The notes under the pieces: generated by a model | What the model was told of the DNA's origin: nothing | What the model saw: only the letters and a program-made list of their open reading frames with translations | Databases searched by the model: none | Position numbers and translations under genes: made by a program | From: Paramacrobiotus metropolitanus | Lineage: Eukaryota; Tardigrada; Eutardigrada; Parachela; Macrobiotidae | Direction: 5' to 3' | Length of the DNA stretch: 64,000 nt | NCBI RefSeq assembly: GCF_019649055.1 | Contig: NW_026570256.1 | Span: forward strand, 496,001-560,000 | Shown: positions 11,861-22,698 of the stretch, piece by piece | Layout: each line of letters opens with the position of its first letter | Position numbering within the stretch: the stretch's first letter is position 1

Positions 11861-12618
11861 TTTGCCTGACCCGCTTTTAAAGCAAGCGGAAACAAGATGA
11901 CAAGATGATATGTTTAAAGCAAACGGAAACAAGATGATATTATGCTTCAGTTAATGGAGCGACTTCCGCTTTTCAGTACTGTTAAGTACTTTATGTTTAC
12001 ATATTTCCGTTACTGCATGATATATTACTGCATCATACATGCAAAGAAGCGCTGACCATAAGAGCAGTTTTGTAAAACGTTGATTTCAGAAAGCATGGTC
12101 GCATTGGGATCTTAAAATACATATACACCACCACAATGCGAACTGCAAATCACTGCAACAAAAATACTGCGCGCATTGCTTTTTCTCAGAGTCTTTCTTG
12201 ACAGCAAATAAAAAATTTCAGTTTTGCAGCAAAGGCAGAATAGCAAGTATTTACTAAGAGTAAAGTTAATAAGTACTTGTAGCGAAGGTCAAACAGTTGA
12301 AAAACGAAGTAGGTAGCATGATTACTAATCATGAGATGAATAACTGCCAGCGTGTTTTGAATGAATGCCAGCGACGACAACAGCTAATGTCGTCACCACT
12401 TCCAAGACACCAAAAATTACTGGTTTAACCCGGGGGTGTTTGCAACATATCGTGCGCATTGCATCCGGTACTCCCCTATATGAACTGTAAAAACTGCGTA
12501 TGTCTTTATGTAGTCGGCATAGCAATCACATACATTGTGGGGATCAGTGCCTGCATATTTTGATTTATCTGTGATTGCACTTGGATGACAACAACCAAAT
12601 CTTTTCTGCTTAGGAAAT
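11861..12618. other. intergenic, putative promoter region of astacin C
   Basis: No gene seen. Around 12370-12460 there are fragments reminiscent of the promoter block of the paralogues (GACGACAAC, GTCGTCACCACTTCC, then TTTGCAAC and GCATTGCATC) but no clear TATAAAAAA, so the C promoter appears diverged. Confidence 0.35.
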
Positions 12619-15600
12619 ATGATACTTTCTAGAAGCTTAACCACGAAAAAGAAATCTGAAATTCTTCTATTCGCGGCAGTTGCTGGTGTCTGCACGCAAA
12701 TCGCAATAGCAGTGTCGGATGAAAATGGAGACATTTCGATTACACCAGGTAATCTTGATTGCTCAATTATGCTCAATTTTTTAGAGTTTTACCGAATACC
12801 TTAGCCAAGTTTAAAAGTAGTATCTGAACTTTGTGAGGTAACGTTTTCGCCGATCACATGTGAAAAAGAAAGTCTGTCAGATAACTTTTGTTTGCAGATC
12901 TATTTGAAGCGCCTGTCAACAGCTCCAGCAAACGCGACACTTCCGAGACCGGCCCACGGCTGTGGCCATCTCGCACAGCAATTCCTTATTACATCAGTAG
13001 CGATTTCGGTAAGCACAGGAATGCATTCACGGTCAGTGCTGCTGAAAGTATCGTATGTTGATTTAACTAATTTTATTGCTTATTCGTGCAAGGACATAAT
13101 AATTATCACTTTCTCTTGTGGTAGTATTTCGTTGCGATTCTGCGAATCCCATAATTTGTGCTAGTGTTTACAGTAAAGTAAAAAACCCTTTTGGCTTTGA
13201 AGCTGTACTGTACTCGTAGTACATTTTGCTTTTCGACAATCAATTTAGTCCGTGCAGTGGTGGCTCCTTTCTTAAAAAATATCTTTTATGTCTTAAATTG
13301 TAATTCCGATTTAAGATGTGCGCTGCAGTATGAAGCTATCGACTACAAATCATATTGTACCAGACGTGTGTGGACTAATGCAGGTAGGAGTAGGTGGTAT
13401 GAAATATCCAGTGGAATGACCGTAATGTACTCGCCCCAGTAATCGACAGTAGTACAGTATAGAGTACTTAGTTAGTAACTTACACTATTACACACGTTAA
13501 GGCCATGGCTAGTTCGGCTTATTGTTAATTCAGATGAAGAACGCCAATTTTATTACTATTTTGAAATCGCATCTCGTTCTCGATACATCTGTTTGTCCAG
13601 TTTAAATTGAGAAAAATTCCCAAATTAAAATTGGCGAGAACGACTTTAAACAAGTTTAAAGTTTCAATCGAAAACATCACGCTAAAAAATTAACTATCTG
13701 TAGTCTGCAGAGAAAAAATCTGTATAGCCGCTTCTTTTTGCAGAATGGCATCTTAGGATTAAAGCCGAACCAGCGATGGCCTTAACAGCTGGCGCAGTTA
13801 CAGTAGAGATAGCGGTAATACTGGGCATATCTACAGCACAGTACATCAGTTTCCCAGGAGTCATGCCCATCATCATATACATGTACAGATATCAGAAGAT
13901 TACATATATGCATTTGTACATTAGCTCTCAATGTGCAACGTCTTCGAGATATTTGTCCCTTTTCAGCTTTTACAAGTTCATGCGAATAGCTACAGTCGAT
14001 TTGTTTACACACCCTGTTAATATTCTGGAATTGCGCCGTTTCGGGTATATGTATTAAAGCGAAAATATGTACTTTAGCACAAAATCGTGCAGTCATATTC
14101 AAGCCTGTTAATTATTAAGTACTTTACACTGTGTATTACCCGGTTGGTCCTTGTAATTATTTTACAGTATTATTTTGTGTTGTAGAAAAATCGCAACGGG
14201 AAGTGATACTGAAAGCTCTCCTGAAGATTGAAAGGATGACAAAAGGATGTATAGCTTTCAAAGTTAGACAGTACGAGTTCGATTATATTTACTTCATTCC
14301 AAGCTATTCCGGCAGGTACCCTCGTCGCTCAACGTCAGCTTGTGTTTTCGATGACGTTATGCGTCAATCCACAATACACTAAAAATATCTTCCCTCATTT
14401 CAGATGTTCATCAGATGTTGGGCGCACAGGTGGGTATCAGTACATTTACCTGGCGGTAGCAACCATCGACTACCCATATCTGTGTTTGGACACAGCAGCA
14501 ATTCAGACCCGCGTTTTGCATGCTTTGGGTTTCGATCATGAGCAGAAACGTGCCGACCGAGACCAGTTTGTCGATGTGCGAAGCGACAACATCAAATCCG
14601 GTTTCGCTCACGAGTACCAAATCAACGCTTCTGTTCACACATTGGGAACCAAGTATGACTATCATTCCATCACACATTACGGTCCATTCAGCGGGGCAAT
14701 TGTGGATTCCAGTCCGGTTATGGTATCAAAAAAGGGGCTGATTGTGCGCATGGGACAGCGGCAACGTCTGAGTCCGACCGATGTTGCTAAGATCATGTTG
14801 GCCTACAACTGTCCAGTAAATACCGGGCCTGGGCATAAAAGCTCGAATACAACGGAAGAGTTTCCGCGTTTCCCTCTGGAAATAATGACCGAGGATGAGT
14901 GCGCCGCACAATTCAATCGATACTGCAAATCTGACGTCAGTACAACTGTCAACTGCACCTATCGGAACGACTTCCGTATCGTCTGCCAGTCAAACTCATC
15001 GGTTGCTGTGCTGCAGCGCATGACGGTGGATATGGCCGAAGCGCCGTTGCGAATTGTGTCCATTGATGTGGAAGAGCAACTCATCGCCAAGTACCCTTTT
15101 CTGCCCGTGCAACAGCAAGTCTTAAAGCTATAGTTACGCAACTGCACTACCAACCGCGTGACTAACAGACTGAACTCTCTGGGCTTTAAATTTCTTCTGC
15201 ACTTCGAGCTTTATCACTGCTACAACTTAGTCATCGCAAAGGCTGACTTCACGACTTCTCAGCATCTCCGCATTGTCGTCTTCTGCAACACCACTGTTGC
15301 GTCCATGCAACCAAATACTTTTGCTGATTTGCCGAATCTCTCCATTCTCTCGCTAGAAGCACTGTCGGAGAGCCAAAGATATGATAAGTTCGAGCAACCT
15401 TTTCGGACATTTCTACGCAGTTTACACTGCGACTGCCAATTCGCCTGGTATCGTTCATGGTGGCGCAGTAGCAAGCAGCTGAGGCTTAAAGTTGACTTAG
15501 GAGAGCTGTATTCGTTCGATGCGTTTTATTTGAACCAGCAGTTCAACAGCGATGCGTTTGTAAAAGAGCAACTGTATCATCCTGTGGACTGTCAGGCTGA

Positions 15601-15730
15601 TCCCTTTCCGCTCGGCACTGAATGGATTAACTACTACACGCAAGCGGACTATTCGGTTAACCAGCCCAATTGTAGCGGATATAGTTCCAACATCTCCTGG
15701 CCCACCGGAGAAATGTTCAAATTAGCATGA
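12619..15730 (+). pseudogene. astacin-like/LRR paralogue C with in-frame stop and broken zinc motif
   Basis: Exons 12619-12748, 12898-13008, 14186-14315 and 14404-15730 have the same phases (1, 1, 2) and nearly the same lengths as paralogue D. Exon 1 encodes a signal peptide (ILLFAAVAGVCTQIAIA) followed by VSDENGDI. In the helix, HE is replaced by TR (TRVLHALGFDHE), removing the first zinc histidine and the catalytic glutamate. The Met-turn is SITHY. A single TAG at 15131-15133 falls where A and D have CAA/CAG (Gln), at the join to the LRR part. After it the same frame is open to 15730 with a complete LRR and LRR-CT-like region, so the full product would be 565 codons and the truncated one 366 aa. 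This is either a recent null allele, a sequence error, or a product terminated before the LRR. Intron 2 is unusually long (13009-14185). Confidence 0.8.
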
Positions 15731-16813
15731 CCGTTTCAGAGTTCAACAAGCTGAAAGACCGAAAAAGATGTTAGCAGGAAATTTTGAAATTTCTTTTATA
15801 GAATAATACTGTCTTCACAAATTTAATAATTCAAAAAACCTCTTCATTGTTAATTGTCTGTTACGAAATTAAATACTGCAACCCATATTTTCATACTGAT
15901 CCATGTAAAGGGTGCTAACCGCACTTTATTCTGGATGTCCGAATAGCCGAATGCCCGACACTTTAGCCGTTTGAAGAGGCTTTTAAGAAAATGCCATGCA
16001 TGTGCGCTAAAAGATGTTCTGTGGACAAGATCATACAGCAAGCGACTGATTTTATGATAGTTGAAATAAATTTATCCGCCAACGGGGAGGTATTTTCAAA
16101 TTTCGATATGAAATTATCGAATTCATGGGGCGAGAATCCCGCGTAAAATTGGTCACACCAGTGCTAGAGCTGCATGTATACGCAGAAATGTTCCATTAGA
16201 TCCGGGTAAGAGTTTGTCCATACTCCTAGGATTCACCAAGTTGCGTCACTTCCTATCTAACCTCAAGCACTGGCAGCACCATAATCGTCATTTATCATTT
16301 TTTGTAAGCCACATTGCATCAGTTATTGCTGCCGGCTTACACTTTTAGTTTTAGGAATGATCGCATGTGACAGATTAGTTTTCCTAAAGAGTTGTTAATG
16401 AATGGTGTTAGGAGAAAAAACTATGAGAGTTTAACCCGTTTAAGGTAACTAAGGCATTGTTTCCCTGTACCACAGTGCCAGCCCTTGTATTCGAAACCCA
16501 AAAAGTCGTTGCGTCCTCAAGTGATACCAATCGAACGTATGGAACTCGCCTTCTTACCCTAAATTGGTTGATCTATACAAAATATGGCTGGAAAGAGATG
16601 ACCGAATTTATGGGAGAAGATAAAGATAGGAAAACTGTCTCTGGAGGGTTCTTTAAATTAAATGCATAAAATTGCATGAGCATGAACAAGAAATACTGGC
16701 AACGTTATTAGGCTTATTTGTAAACCGCTGTCTGTTTGCATCAGTTGTAATTGCCGGGTTGTTCGACTGTTTTGAAGATTAGTCAGCTAGTTTTCAGTGT
16801 ACGGCAGACTATC
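15731..16813. other. intergenic left of the retroelement
   Basis: No clear gene. An open stretch at about 16457-16669 contains SSSDTNRTYGTRL and YGWKEM, which faintly recall a receptor ligand-binding (ANF-type) segment. It is too short to call and may be an exon relic. Confidence 0.3.
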
Positions 16814-17095
16814 ATTAACGACAACGATCGAGAAACGCCGACAGGGTGTTGGGGCAACTGGCCAGCCTCAGCCCGGCAGCGGAGTCTCGTGGAAACGTCA
16901 GAACATGCACGGCCACCGGAAGGAGCGTTTTTGCGAGCGACTGTGCGATGCTAACACCTGATGCGTGGCCAGGTGTGCTCCCTGATTCGTGGCCAGGGAG
17001 TTGAATCCTGATTCATGGCCAGGATGATGCGTATGCGGCTACTTCCGGTGCGGTTCAGTGCGTACCATTGTGCGAGAGAGCTGCGCGAGTGAGGA
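16814..17095 (-). repeat. split direct repeat B2
   Basis: 282 bp, repeated at 17565-17846 with at least one difference (A versus T near 17057). It is the terminal repeat at the 3' end of the element. Confidence 0.9.
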
Positions 17096-17195
17096 CAGAC
17101 CTTTAATCAAATTACTCAGAAAGAGGACGTAGTTTATGTCCGAAATTAAGCACATTAACATTAGCCGAAGCAAAAAAAGGGGTGGGAAGGCGGGT

Positions 17196-17568
17196 GATCT
17201 TAAATTCGTAAAGGTCACATGCAACGCTAGTCGCAATACAATTTCCACTTGTATAATTCGCTGCGCATCACGAAACTAAAATGACAAGGTAACATCAAGA
17301 AATTCAATGCAAACTAAAAATCGGGCCAACTCTATCCGGATCCGTGGCAAGCGGGCTGGTGGTACGAGATAGGAGCAGGCAGGTAGTACGCTGGCGAGCA
17401 TAATGAATTCGGCGAAGTCCGATGAGGATATGATTGTCCAGCAGGTCAAATTGAAGGATGCTGATTTCCACTATTCATCGCTGTTCTAAATAAACGAGAA
17501 ATTATGTCTGGCCGGCGTTTCTCTCACCGCGTTAAACCAAGTTAGCGTGACCACGCTAACTTCCATTA
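17196..17568 (-). repeat. split direct repeat A2
   Basis: 373 bp, repeated at 21608-21980. It abuts B1, sharing the bases ATTA. Confidence 0.9.
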
Positions 17569-17846
17569 ACGACAACGATCGAGAAACGCCGACAGGGTGT
17601 TGGGGCAACTGGCCAGCCTCAGCCCGGCAGCGGAGTCTCGTGGAAACGTCAGAACATGCACGGCCACCGGAAGGAGCGTTTTTGCGAGCGACTGTGCGAT
17701 GCTAACACCTGATGCGTGGCCAGGTGTGCTCCCTGATTCGTGGCCAGGGAGTTGAATCCTGATTCATGGCCAGGATGATGCGTATGCGGCTACTTCCGGT
17801 GCGGTTCTGTGCGTACCATTGTGCGAGAGAGCTGCGCGAGTGAGGA
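17565..17846 (-). repeat. split direct repeat B1
   Basis: 282 bp, repeated at 16814-17095. It overlaps the 3' end of the recombinase ORF. Confidence 0.9.
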
Positions 17847-18769
17847 GGTGCCCCAAACAGAAAGGTACGCGTTGGACAGGGACGGATGTAGCGCAGAAAC
17901 GAGGACGATTTCCATCGTCCCCGTGCGCATATCGCTTCGGCCGAAGCGCCACTGGCGGCGGCTGATGTTGCGCCACCGATGCGGAAACAATGCGAGGAAT
18001 AGCGATCTCGGTCTTCTTCCGGTGGAAGAGATATTTTGAGCGCATTGGACAGGTCATTTCTGGTCAAGTAACGGCCGCTGTCGTGGACAAAGAACGGCAG
18101 ATTCGGTGGTCGCTGAAGCTGGCGACGCTTTGTGTAGGCAAGGCAAGCTGCGAAGGTTGCCGGCGCCTCACTCGGCGTGAGCGATAGCTTAATGCCCTTT
18201 CGGCGCTGATCGGTCTTTGACTGCTTCAGCGTTATCTCCAGCGTGTATGTGCTCCAATGGACATCTTGCAATAAAAGAGTCGTGGCAGGGTCGAAAGAGG
18301 TGGGAGATGGTGACGTCAGCTCTGAAACACGCAGGAGAAAATGATGAGATATTGTGAAAGCGGCCCAAAACATTTGTTGGTCGTGAAGGTTGGGCGTGGC
18401 TAAATGCAACCGCTTCGGTAAGCGGCTCAGCAGTGCGGCGGTTACAGGTAGTCGTTGATCTGGCTGCGGAACGTTTAAGCGTCGAGCGCCCTCAAGGATA
18501 TGCTTCAGTCTAGGATTAAAGGTGGGATCCGGCATTGCTTGCGACAGATGACGTCTTGCTATAGCTGCTAAGTAGACACTGATGGTCGATGCTGATGACT
18601 TCTGGTTGAATAGGTGGGCGACGTACTCTTCTACGATTTGCTGGCTGGCTGGCCACGGGTTAGCTTTTACGACTCTGCAAAACTGTTCAAAGCTTCGCTC
18701 TCCGTTGGCGTATGCTCTTCGGGTAGCAGGAGCCACTCCGGCGGCGAAGAGGTCGTCTGGGCGGACCAT
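17702..18769 (-). CDS. tyrosine recombinase of the Ngaro-like element
   Basis: 355 aa. It catalyses integration of the circular DNA form of the element in place of a DDE integrase. The N-terminal SAM-like core-binding part (TRRAYANGERSFEQFC, QQIVEEYVAHLF) is followed by the catalytic domain: first Arg in LLRVSEL, the His-x-x-Arg box in HCFRIGGATS, then GRWKSS and the nucleophile Tyr in FLRYIR. It overlaps the RT ORF by about 100 bp at its start and runs into repeat B1 at its end. It is full length and unbroken. Confidence 0.9.
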   Translation of the reverse strand: MVRPDDLFAAGVAPATRRAYANGERSFEQFCRVVKANPWPASQQIVEEYVAHLFNQKSSASTISVYLAAIARRHLSQAMPDPTFNPRLKHILEGARRLNVPQPDQRLPVTAALLSRLPKRLHLATPNLHDQQMFWAAFTISHHFLLRVSELTSPSPTSFDPATTLLLQDVHWSTYTLEITLKQSKTDQRRKGIKLSLTPSEAPATFAACLAYTKRRQLQRPPNLPFFVHDSGRYLTRNDLSNALKISLPPEEDRDRYSSHCFRIGGATSAAASGASAEAICARGRWKSSSFLRYIRPCPTRTFLFGAPPHSRSSLAQWYAQNRTGSSRIRIILAMNQDSTPWPRIREHTWPRIRC

Positions 18770-20583
18770 ACAATCGGGGGTTCTTTTCCGATCAGGAACG
18801 GCTGCAGCCGTGAGAGCAGGTCCGGTGGTTCGATCCCAACACTGCTTGCCGAGGGGAGGAGTTGTTGGAAACGTTGCGTCTGAAAACGGGACAATGCGTC
18901 AGCGATGCTATTGTCGGTTCCTGCAATGTGCACTATTTTCACGACAAAATTGCTCTGTGCGGTGACAAAATGCATTCGGCGAATCATTTCCATTATGCCT
19001 GGGTTCCGACAACAACCGGCTGACCACGACTGAACTGTGCCGGTATTGTCACTATGAAACATTACTCTTTTACATCGAAGCTTACCACCCCATACGACGC
19101 ACGCTACATATATTGGGTACATTTCCAGGAATGTGATGGGTGGCTTTAACTGGACTAACCACTCTGGCCACGTTCCCTGAAACCATTCGTTACCAAACAC
19201 CCCGCCGTAACCGATCAAGCCGGCTGCATCTGTGAATAGGTGCAGCGTGCTTGCCGGTAGCCATTCTGGCTGCACAAAGGCAGCAGTTCCATTCCATGCC
19301 GGCAAGAATTCCTGCCACCATGCAATGTCCCTTCGAAAACCATCGTTCAGTGTGATGTTGTAGTAAAGTCTACTGACTTTGCAACTGATATCAATCATTC
19401 GCCTCAGAAATATTCGGCTAGCTGGGATGCATTTGGTTACAAAAGATAGCTTGCCTACCAGACTGAGTAGCTCTCGCTTCGTACACTGCTTTCGCCCTGA
19501 GAAGCTGTTTAAAAGTAATGTCAGTTCTTTCATCCGCTCCGCTGATACCGACAACGTGAAGTTTACGCTATCGATAACTATACCGAGAAACTCGATAACC
19601 GTTGTCGGGCTGACTAATTTCTGCTCGTTAACGGGTACGCCAAGGTATTTGCAGACAGACAACATCTGATTCACTACCCTGCCGCATTCTGGGCTATCTG
19701 GTGCGCCGCATGCGAAGTAATCGTCTAGAAAATGTAGTAAAGAGTCTTTACCTGTACATTTTTTAAAGACCCATTCGAGTATGCCGGCGAATTTATCAAA
19801 CAAGAACGGGCCCGACCTCAAACCGAACGACACTACAACGTCGAAGTAAAATGCGCCATCCCAGTAGTATCCCAGTAGATGCCAGTCTGCGGACCGAACT
19901 GGCAAATTTCGGAAAGCAGATTCTATATCGACTTTTGCCATAAGTGACCCTCTACCTTGTTTCATCACCATCTTAACCGCGTCGTCTACGCCAACGTAGA
20001 TTAACGAGTACTTATCTTTTGATATGCCGTCGTTGACGCTGCATCCGAAAGGTTGCGATAAATCCATGGTGACGCGGTGTCCTGACGGCTTCTTTGGGCG
20101 CAAACCAAGAGCATTGGTGACGAAATGCGGATGTGGCTCGGTAACGAAAGGACCCATTGTGTGTTTCGCGAGAATCTCTTTGCCGATCATCGAAGTAATG
20201 ACCGCAGGGTCGTTGAGTGCTGAACGCGCGTTTCTGGTAAAGCGACGGAATTGAGGGCCCTCGTAACCCACGCTGAAACCGAACCTAAAGCCCTGCAATA
20301 TAAAGCAAACAGCATCACGATCAATGTGCTCTACCAGTAGTTCCGCAAGCCTATCGACGGAGACTGGCGTGGCCACTTCCGGGTTTGGACGTGTGACCAT
20401 TGGGAGAATTGTGCTGCACTGAATCGTGCTCGTGGATGGTGTGGTTGGGGGATCGGCATGCTCCACAGTGGTGCGTGAATCGGCAGCTGGATCCTTTCGT
20501 GCATTTCCCGTTATTCCAGTTCCTGCACAGGTCTGGCGGGATGTGTCGAAAGGGCTGTTCCGCCGTAGCGTTCTTGAGACCAT
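18667..20583 (-). CDS. reverse transcriptase-RNase H of the Ngaro-like element
   Basis: 638 aa. RT motifs in order: HRVTMDLSQPFG, KVDIESAFRNLPV (first Asp), FGLRSGPFLFDKF, and the catalytic box HFLDDYF (LDD), then FLGIVID. The RNase H domain follows with LFTDAAG, the Glu in FLEMYPIY, FHSDNTGTV and HIAGTDNSIADALSR. This order is typical of DIRS-like polyproteins. No adenine-methyltransferase domain of the DIRS1 kind is seen after RNase H, which fits Ngaro/PAT. The start region overlaps gag and may be reached by frameshifting or reinitiation. Confidence 0.9.
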   Translation of the reverse strand: MVSRTLRRNSPFDTSRQTCAGTGITGNARKDPAADSRTTVEHADPPTTPSTSTIQCSTILPMVTRPNPEVATPVSVDRLAELLVEHIDRDAVCFILQGFRFGFSVGYEGPQFRRFTRNARSALNDPAVITSMIGKEILAKHTMGPFVTEPHPHFVTNALGLRPKKPSGHRVTMDLSQPFGCSVNDGISKDKYSLIYVGVDDAVKMVMKQGRGSLMAKVDIESAFRNLPVRSADWHLLGYYWDGAFYFDVVVSFGLRSGPFLFDKFAGILEWVFKKCTGKDSLLHFLDDYFACGAPDSPECGRVVNQMLSVCKYLGVPVNEQKLVSPTTVIEFLGIVIDSVNFTLSVSAERMKELTLLLNSFSGRKQCTKRELLSLVGKLSFVTKCIPASRIFLRRMIDISCKVSRLYYNITLNDGFRRDIAWWQEFLPAWNGTAAFVQPEWLPASTLHLFTDAAGLIGYGGVFGNEWFQGTWPEWLVQLKPPITFLEMYPIYVACVVWGGKLRCKRVMFHSDNTGTVQSWSAGCCRNPGIMEMIRRMHFVTAQSNFVVKIVHIAGTDNSIADALSRFQTQRFQQLLPSASSVGIEPPDLLSRLQPFLIGKEPPIVWSAQTTSSPPEWLLLPEEHTPTESEALNSFAES

Positions 20584-21538
20584 GTGCAGACAACTGGAAC
20601 TTCTTGGGACATGCTTGTTCCGGGTGGTCCGGAGATTGGCATGCCCGACACAGCGGCAGGTAAGCTTGATTCGGCAGACGGGCGACGCAGCGATCGAGCA
20701 GGTTGCGATCTAACAGGCTCCACTGATCAGGACTGGTGTCGCGGGTGCGGCTGGCGCGGAACGTTTTGTCATACTCTAACCATACGACTGGCGCGTAAAT
20801 ACCGGCTAAATCGGTTATAATGGCCTGATAATTATTCAGCGGATGCTCTAACGCCGGATGGTAGTAGCCGCGTACTCGTCGGAACACCATGAATGCTTCC
20901 GTCCATTGCGTAAACGAAGTAATCGTGACCTTTCTTGGTTTAGAATCTGACAGAACGTAGCTACCGTCTCTAATCTCAATTTTCGCTTCGCCGTGGATTG
21001 GCGACATTATGCTGTTCGCTCTGAGCAACTTGTCTAAATCTACGTTGACAGTAAGATCGTAGAGTTCTTCCAAGCATTTTTCATTTACAAATGGAAACCC
21101 TGCCGGTAGCGGCGGTGCCTTCTTACTGTTAGGGGATCCACTGTTTGATGATGATGCCGGCTGGTTGTCGTTCATTCGCTGGGTGAGCTGGTTGATCTGG
21201 TTCATCATCAGCTGAAGAATCATGTTGGTCTCCGATGGCTGAACAATAGGCGGCGGCACTGTTTCGAGGGGGATGACATCCGGCTCCGCGACGTGTCCAC
21301 TGGAAGCCGACTTCTTCTGCGCCTGCAGCAGCTGCAGGTTTCGCTGGGCTTGAGCGATCTGCTCGTCGATGTTGCTGATGGCCTGCGCTGAGCAACCACT
21401 CGCAACTGGTGCGATCTCTGGTGCTGCGGCGGGGTTGCGACGAGAACTTGCACCGGCGCGGGTCGTACGTTTCCCTGGCGGCTCCCGGGCTCCGGACGGT
21501 CTCTTCCTTCCCCGGCCCCCGCGTCCTGTCATTTCCAC
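20351..21538 (-). CDS. gag-like protein of the Ngaro-like element
   Basis: 395 aa. The basic, low-complexity N terminus (RGGRGRKRPSG) is followed by a coiled-coil stretch (IDEQIAQAQRNLQLLQAQKK). The C-terminal half has Cys/His clusters: CRACQSPDHPEQAC, a CCCH-like CRNWNNGKCTKGSSCRFTHHC pattern and CRACRSPNH-type spacing. Position first in the element and zinc knuckles support a nucleocapsid role. It overlaps the RT ORF by about 230 bp in another frame. Confidence 0.8.
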   Translation of the reverse strand: MEMTGRGGRGRKRPSGAREPPGKRTTRAGASSRRNPAAAPEIAPVASGCSAQAISNIDEQIAQAQRNLQLLQAQKKSASSGHVAEPDVIPLETVPPPIVQPSETNMILQLMMNQINQLTQRMNDNQPASSSNSGSPNSKKAPPLPAGFPFVNEKCLEELYDLTVNVDLDKLLRANSIMSPIHGEAKIEIRDGSYVLSDSKPRKVTITSFTQWTEAFMVFRRVRGYYHPALEHPLNNYQAIITDLAGIYAPVVWLEYDKTFRASRTRDTSPDQWSLLDRNLLDRCVARLPNQAYLPLCRACQSPDHPEQACPKKFQLSAHGLKNATAEQPFRHIPPDLCRNWNNGKCTKGSSCRFTHHCGACRSPNHTIHEHDSVQHNSPNGHTSKPGSGHASLRR

Positions 21539-21607
21539 GCGAGTGAGCTGATCTCAGTAAAACCTTATTATTAAAATTGATCTGAATATTATTATTAAAC
21601 TCCAAAA

Positions 21608-21980
21608 GATCTTAAATTCGTAAAGGTCACATGCAACGCTAGTCGCAATACAATTTCCACTTGTATAATTCGCTGCGCATCACGAAACTAAAATGACAAG
21701 GTAACATCAAGAAATTCAATGCAAACTAAAAATCGGGCCAACTCTATCCGGATCCGTGGCAAGCGGGCTGGTGGTACGAGATAGGAGCAGGCAGGTAGTA
21801 CGCTGGCGAGCATAATGAATTCGGCGAAGTCCGATGAGGATATGATTGTCCAGCAGGTCAAATTGAAGGATGCTGATTTCCACTATTCATCGCTGTTCTA
21901 AATAAACGAGAAATTATGTCTGGCCGGCGTTTCTCTCACCGCGTTAAACCAAGTTAGCGTGACCACGCTAACTTCCATTA
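21608..21980 (-). repeat. split direct repeat A1
   Basis: 373 bp, repeated at 17196-17568. It forms the 5' end of the element in its own orientation. Confidence 0.9.
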
Positions 21981-22359
21981 TCATTTACTAATTCAGTGAT
22001 GATAATTTGAAAATGATTCCCGATTCGCATAGATCGATAGATGTGCCGATAATACGAGCCATATTAACCGCTAAAATAATAAGTATAAGACCTATCTAGT
22101 AATGAACGTAGAAGTTGTATTTCCTTAAAAAAACTGATAAATCTCTCATATGGCTTTACAGAATAACTACTCGAGTAGCAGTAGGTAAATCTACAGTCGT
22201 AATAATCACGCCAGCTACATAGTAAAAATGCAGATCTCGGCAGTAAAAGCAACAAACGCAGCTTGAAAATCTCTTATACTGGACTGGAATATTAGAAGGA
22301 AACTCAAACAAATTCTGTTTGGCATAACTAATCTTTCGGTAGGAAGGAATACTGCATTT
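21981..22359. other. intergenic between retroelement and the D promoter
   Basis: AT-rich, no gene recognised. Confidence 0.4.
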
Positions 22360-22404
22360 GATGGCCCATGATAACAACCGTCGTCATTTTCCGGGTATAA
22401 AAAA
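22360..22404 (+). promoter_or_regulatory. conserved TATA-type promoter of astacin gene D
   Basis: It matches the block upstream of paralogue A base for base over most of its length: GATGGCC, then ACAACCGTCGTCA, then CCGGGTATAAAAAA (TATA at 22396-22404). It lies about 300 bp before the ATG. A further shared piece downstream (GGTGTTGCATCA) suggests a conserved transcription start or leader. Confidence 0.65.
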
Positions 22405-22698
22405 TCGTGGTCATTGCCTATGGTTATTGCAATCGCCTGTTGGTGTTGCATCAAGCAACGCACGTAGATTAACGAACACAGAAAAACTGCGATTTTTGAC
22501 ACGCTACGTTTGTAAGCCCGAAGCAAACGATGAACAACCATAAAAGGAAAATGTTAGACTGTTGCAATCAAAAACTTTTGATCAATTATCGTGTAGCAAA
22601 TGTTTTCGAAGACTTTTTTCGGTTTGGCAAGCACACGCGCTGTTTAGGTTGTGCAGAATATTTAATAAACTGCTGTTGAGTATTTGGAAATTTCTTTC

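Larger units (their letters stand above)
16814..21980 (-). mobile_element. Ngaro/PAT-type tyrosine-recombinase retroelement, apparently intact
   Basis: On the minus strand the order is A1 repeat (21980-21608), gag (21538-20351), RT-RNase H (20583-18667), tyrosine recombinase (18769-17702), B1 (17846-17565), A2 (17568-17196), B2 (17095-16814). This A1-ORFs-B1-A2-B2 split-direct-repeat layout is diagnostic of the Ngaro and PAT branches of DIRS-like elements; DIRS1 itself has inverted ends. The A copies are both 373 bp and the B copies both 282 bp, with almost no differences seen by eye, so the insertion looks young. All three ORFs are open and overlap. There is no integrase and, as expected for a recombinase-mediated insertion, no clear target duplication. 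It sits between astacin C and D. Confidence 0.9.

Noticed and set aside
15131-15133. Programmed stop-codon read-through in astacin C
   Set aside because: The following bases do not fit the known read-through context and the zinc motif is also broken, so decay or error is simpler.
18582-21551. Plus-strand open frames across the retroelement
   Set aside because: They are antisense shadows of the gag, RT and recombinase ORFs.
16814-21980. Classifying the retroelement as DIRS1 type or as an LTR element
   Set aside because: The repeats are split direct repeats, not inverted ends or simple LTRs, and no methyltransferase or DDE integrase is present.
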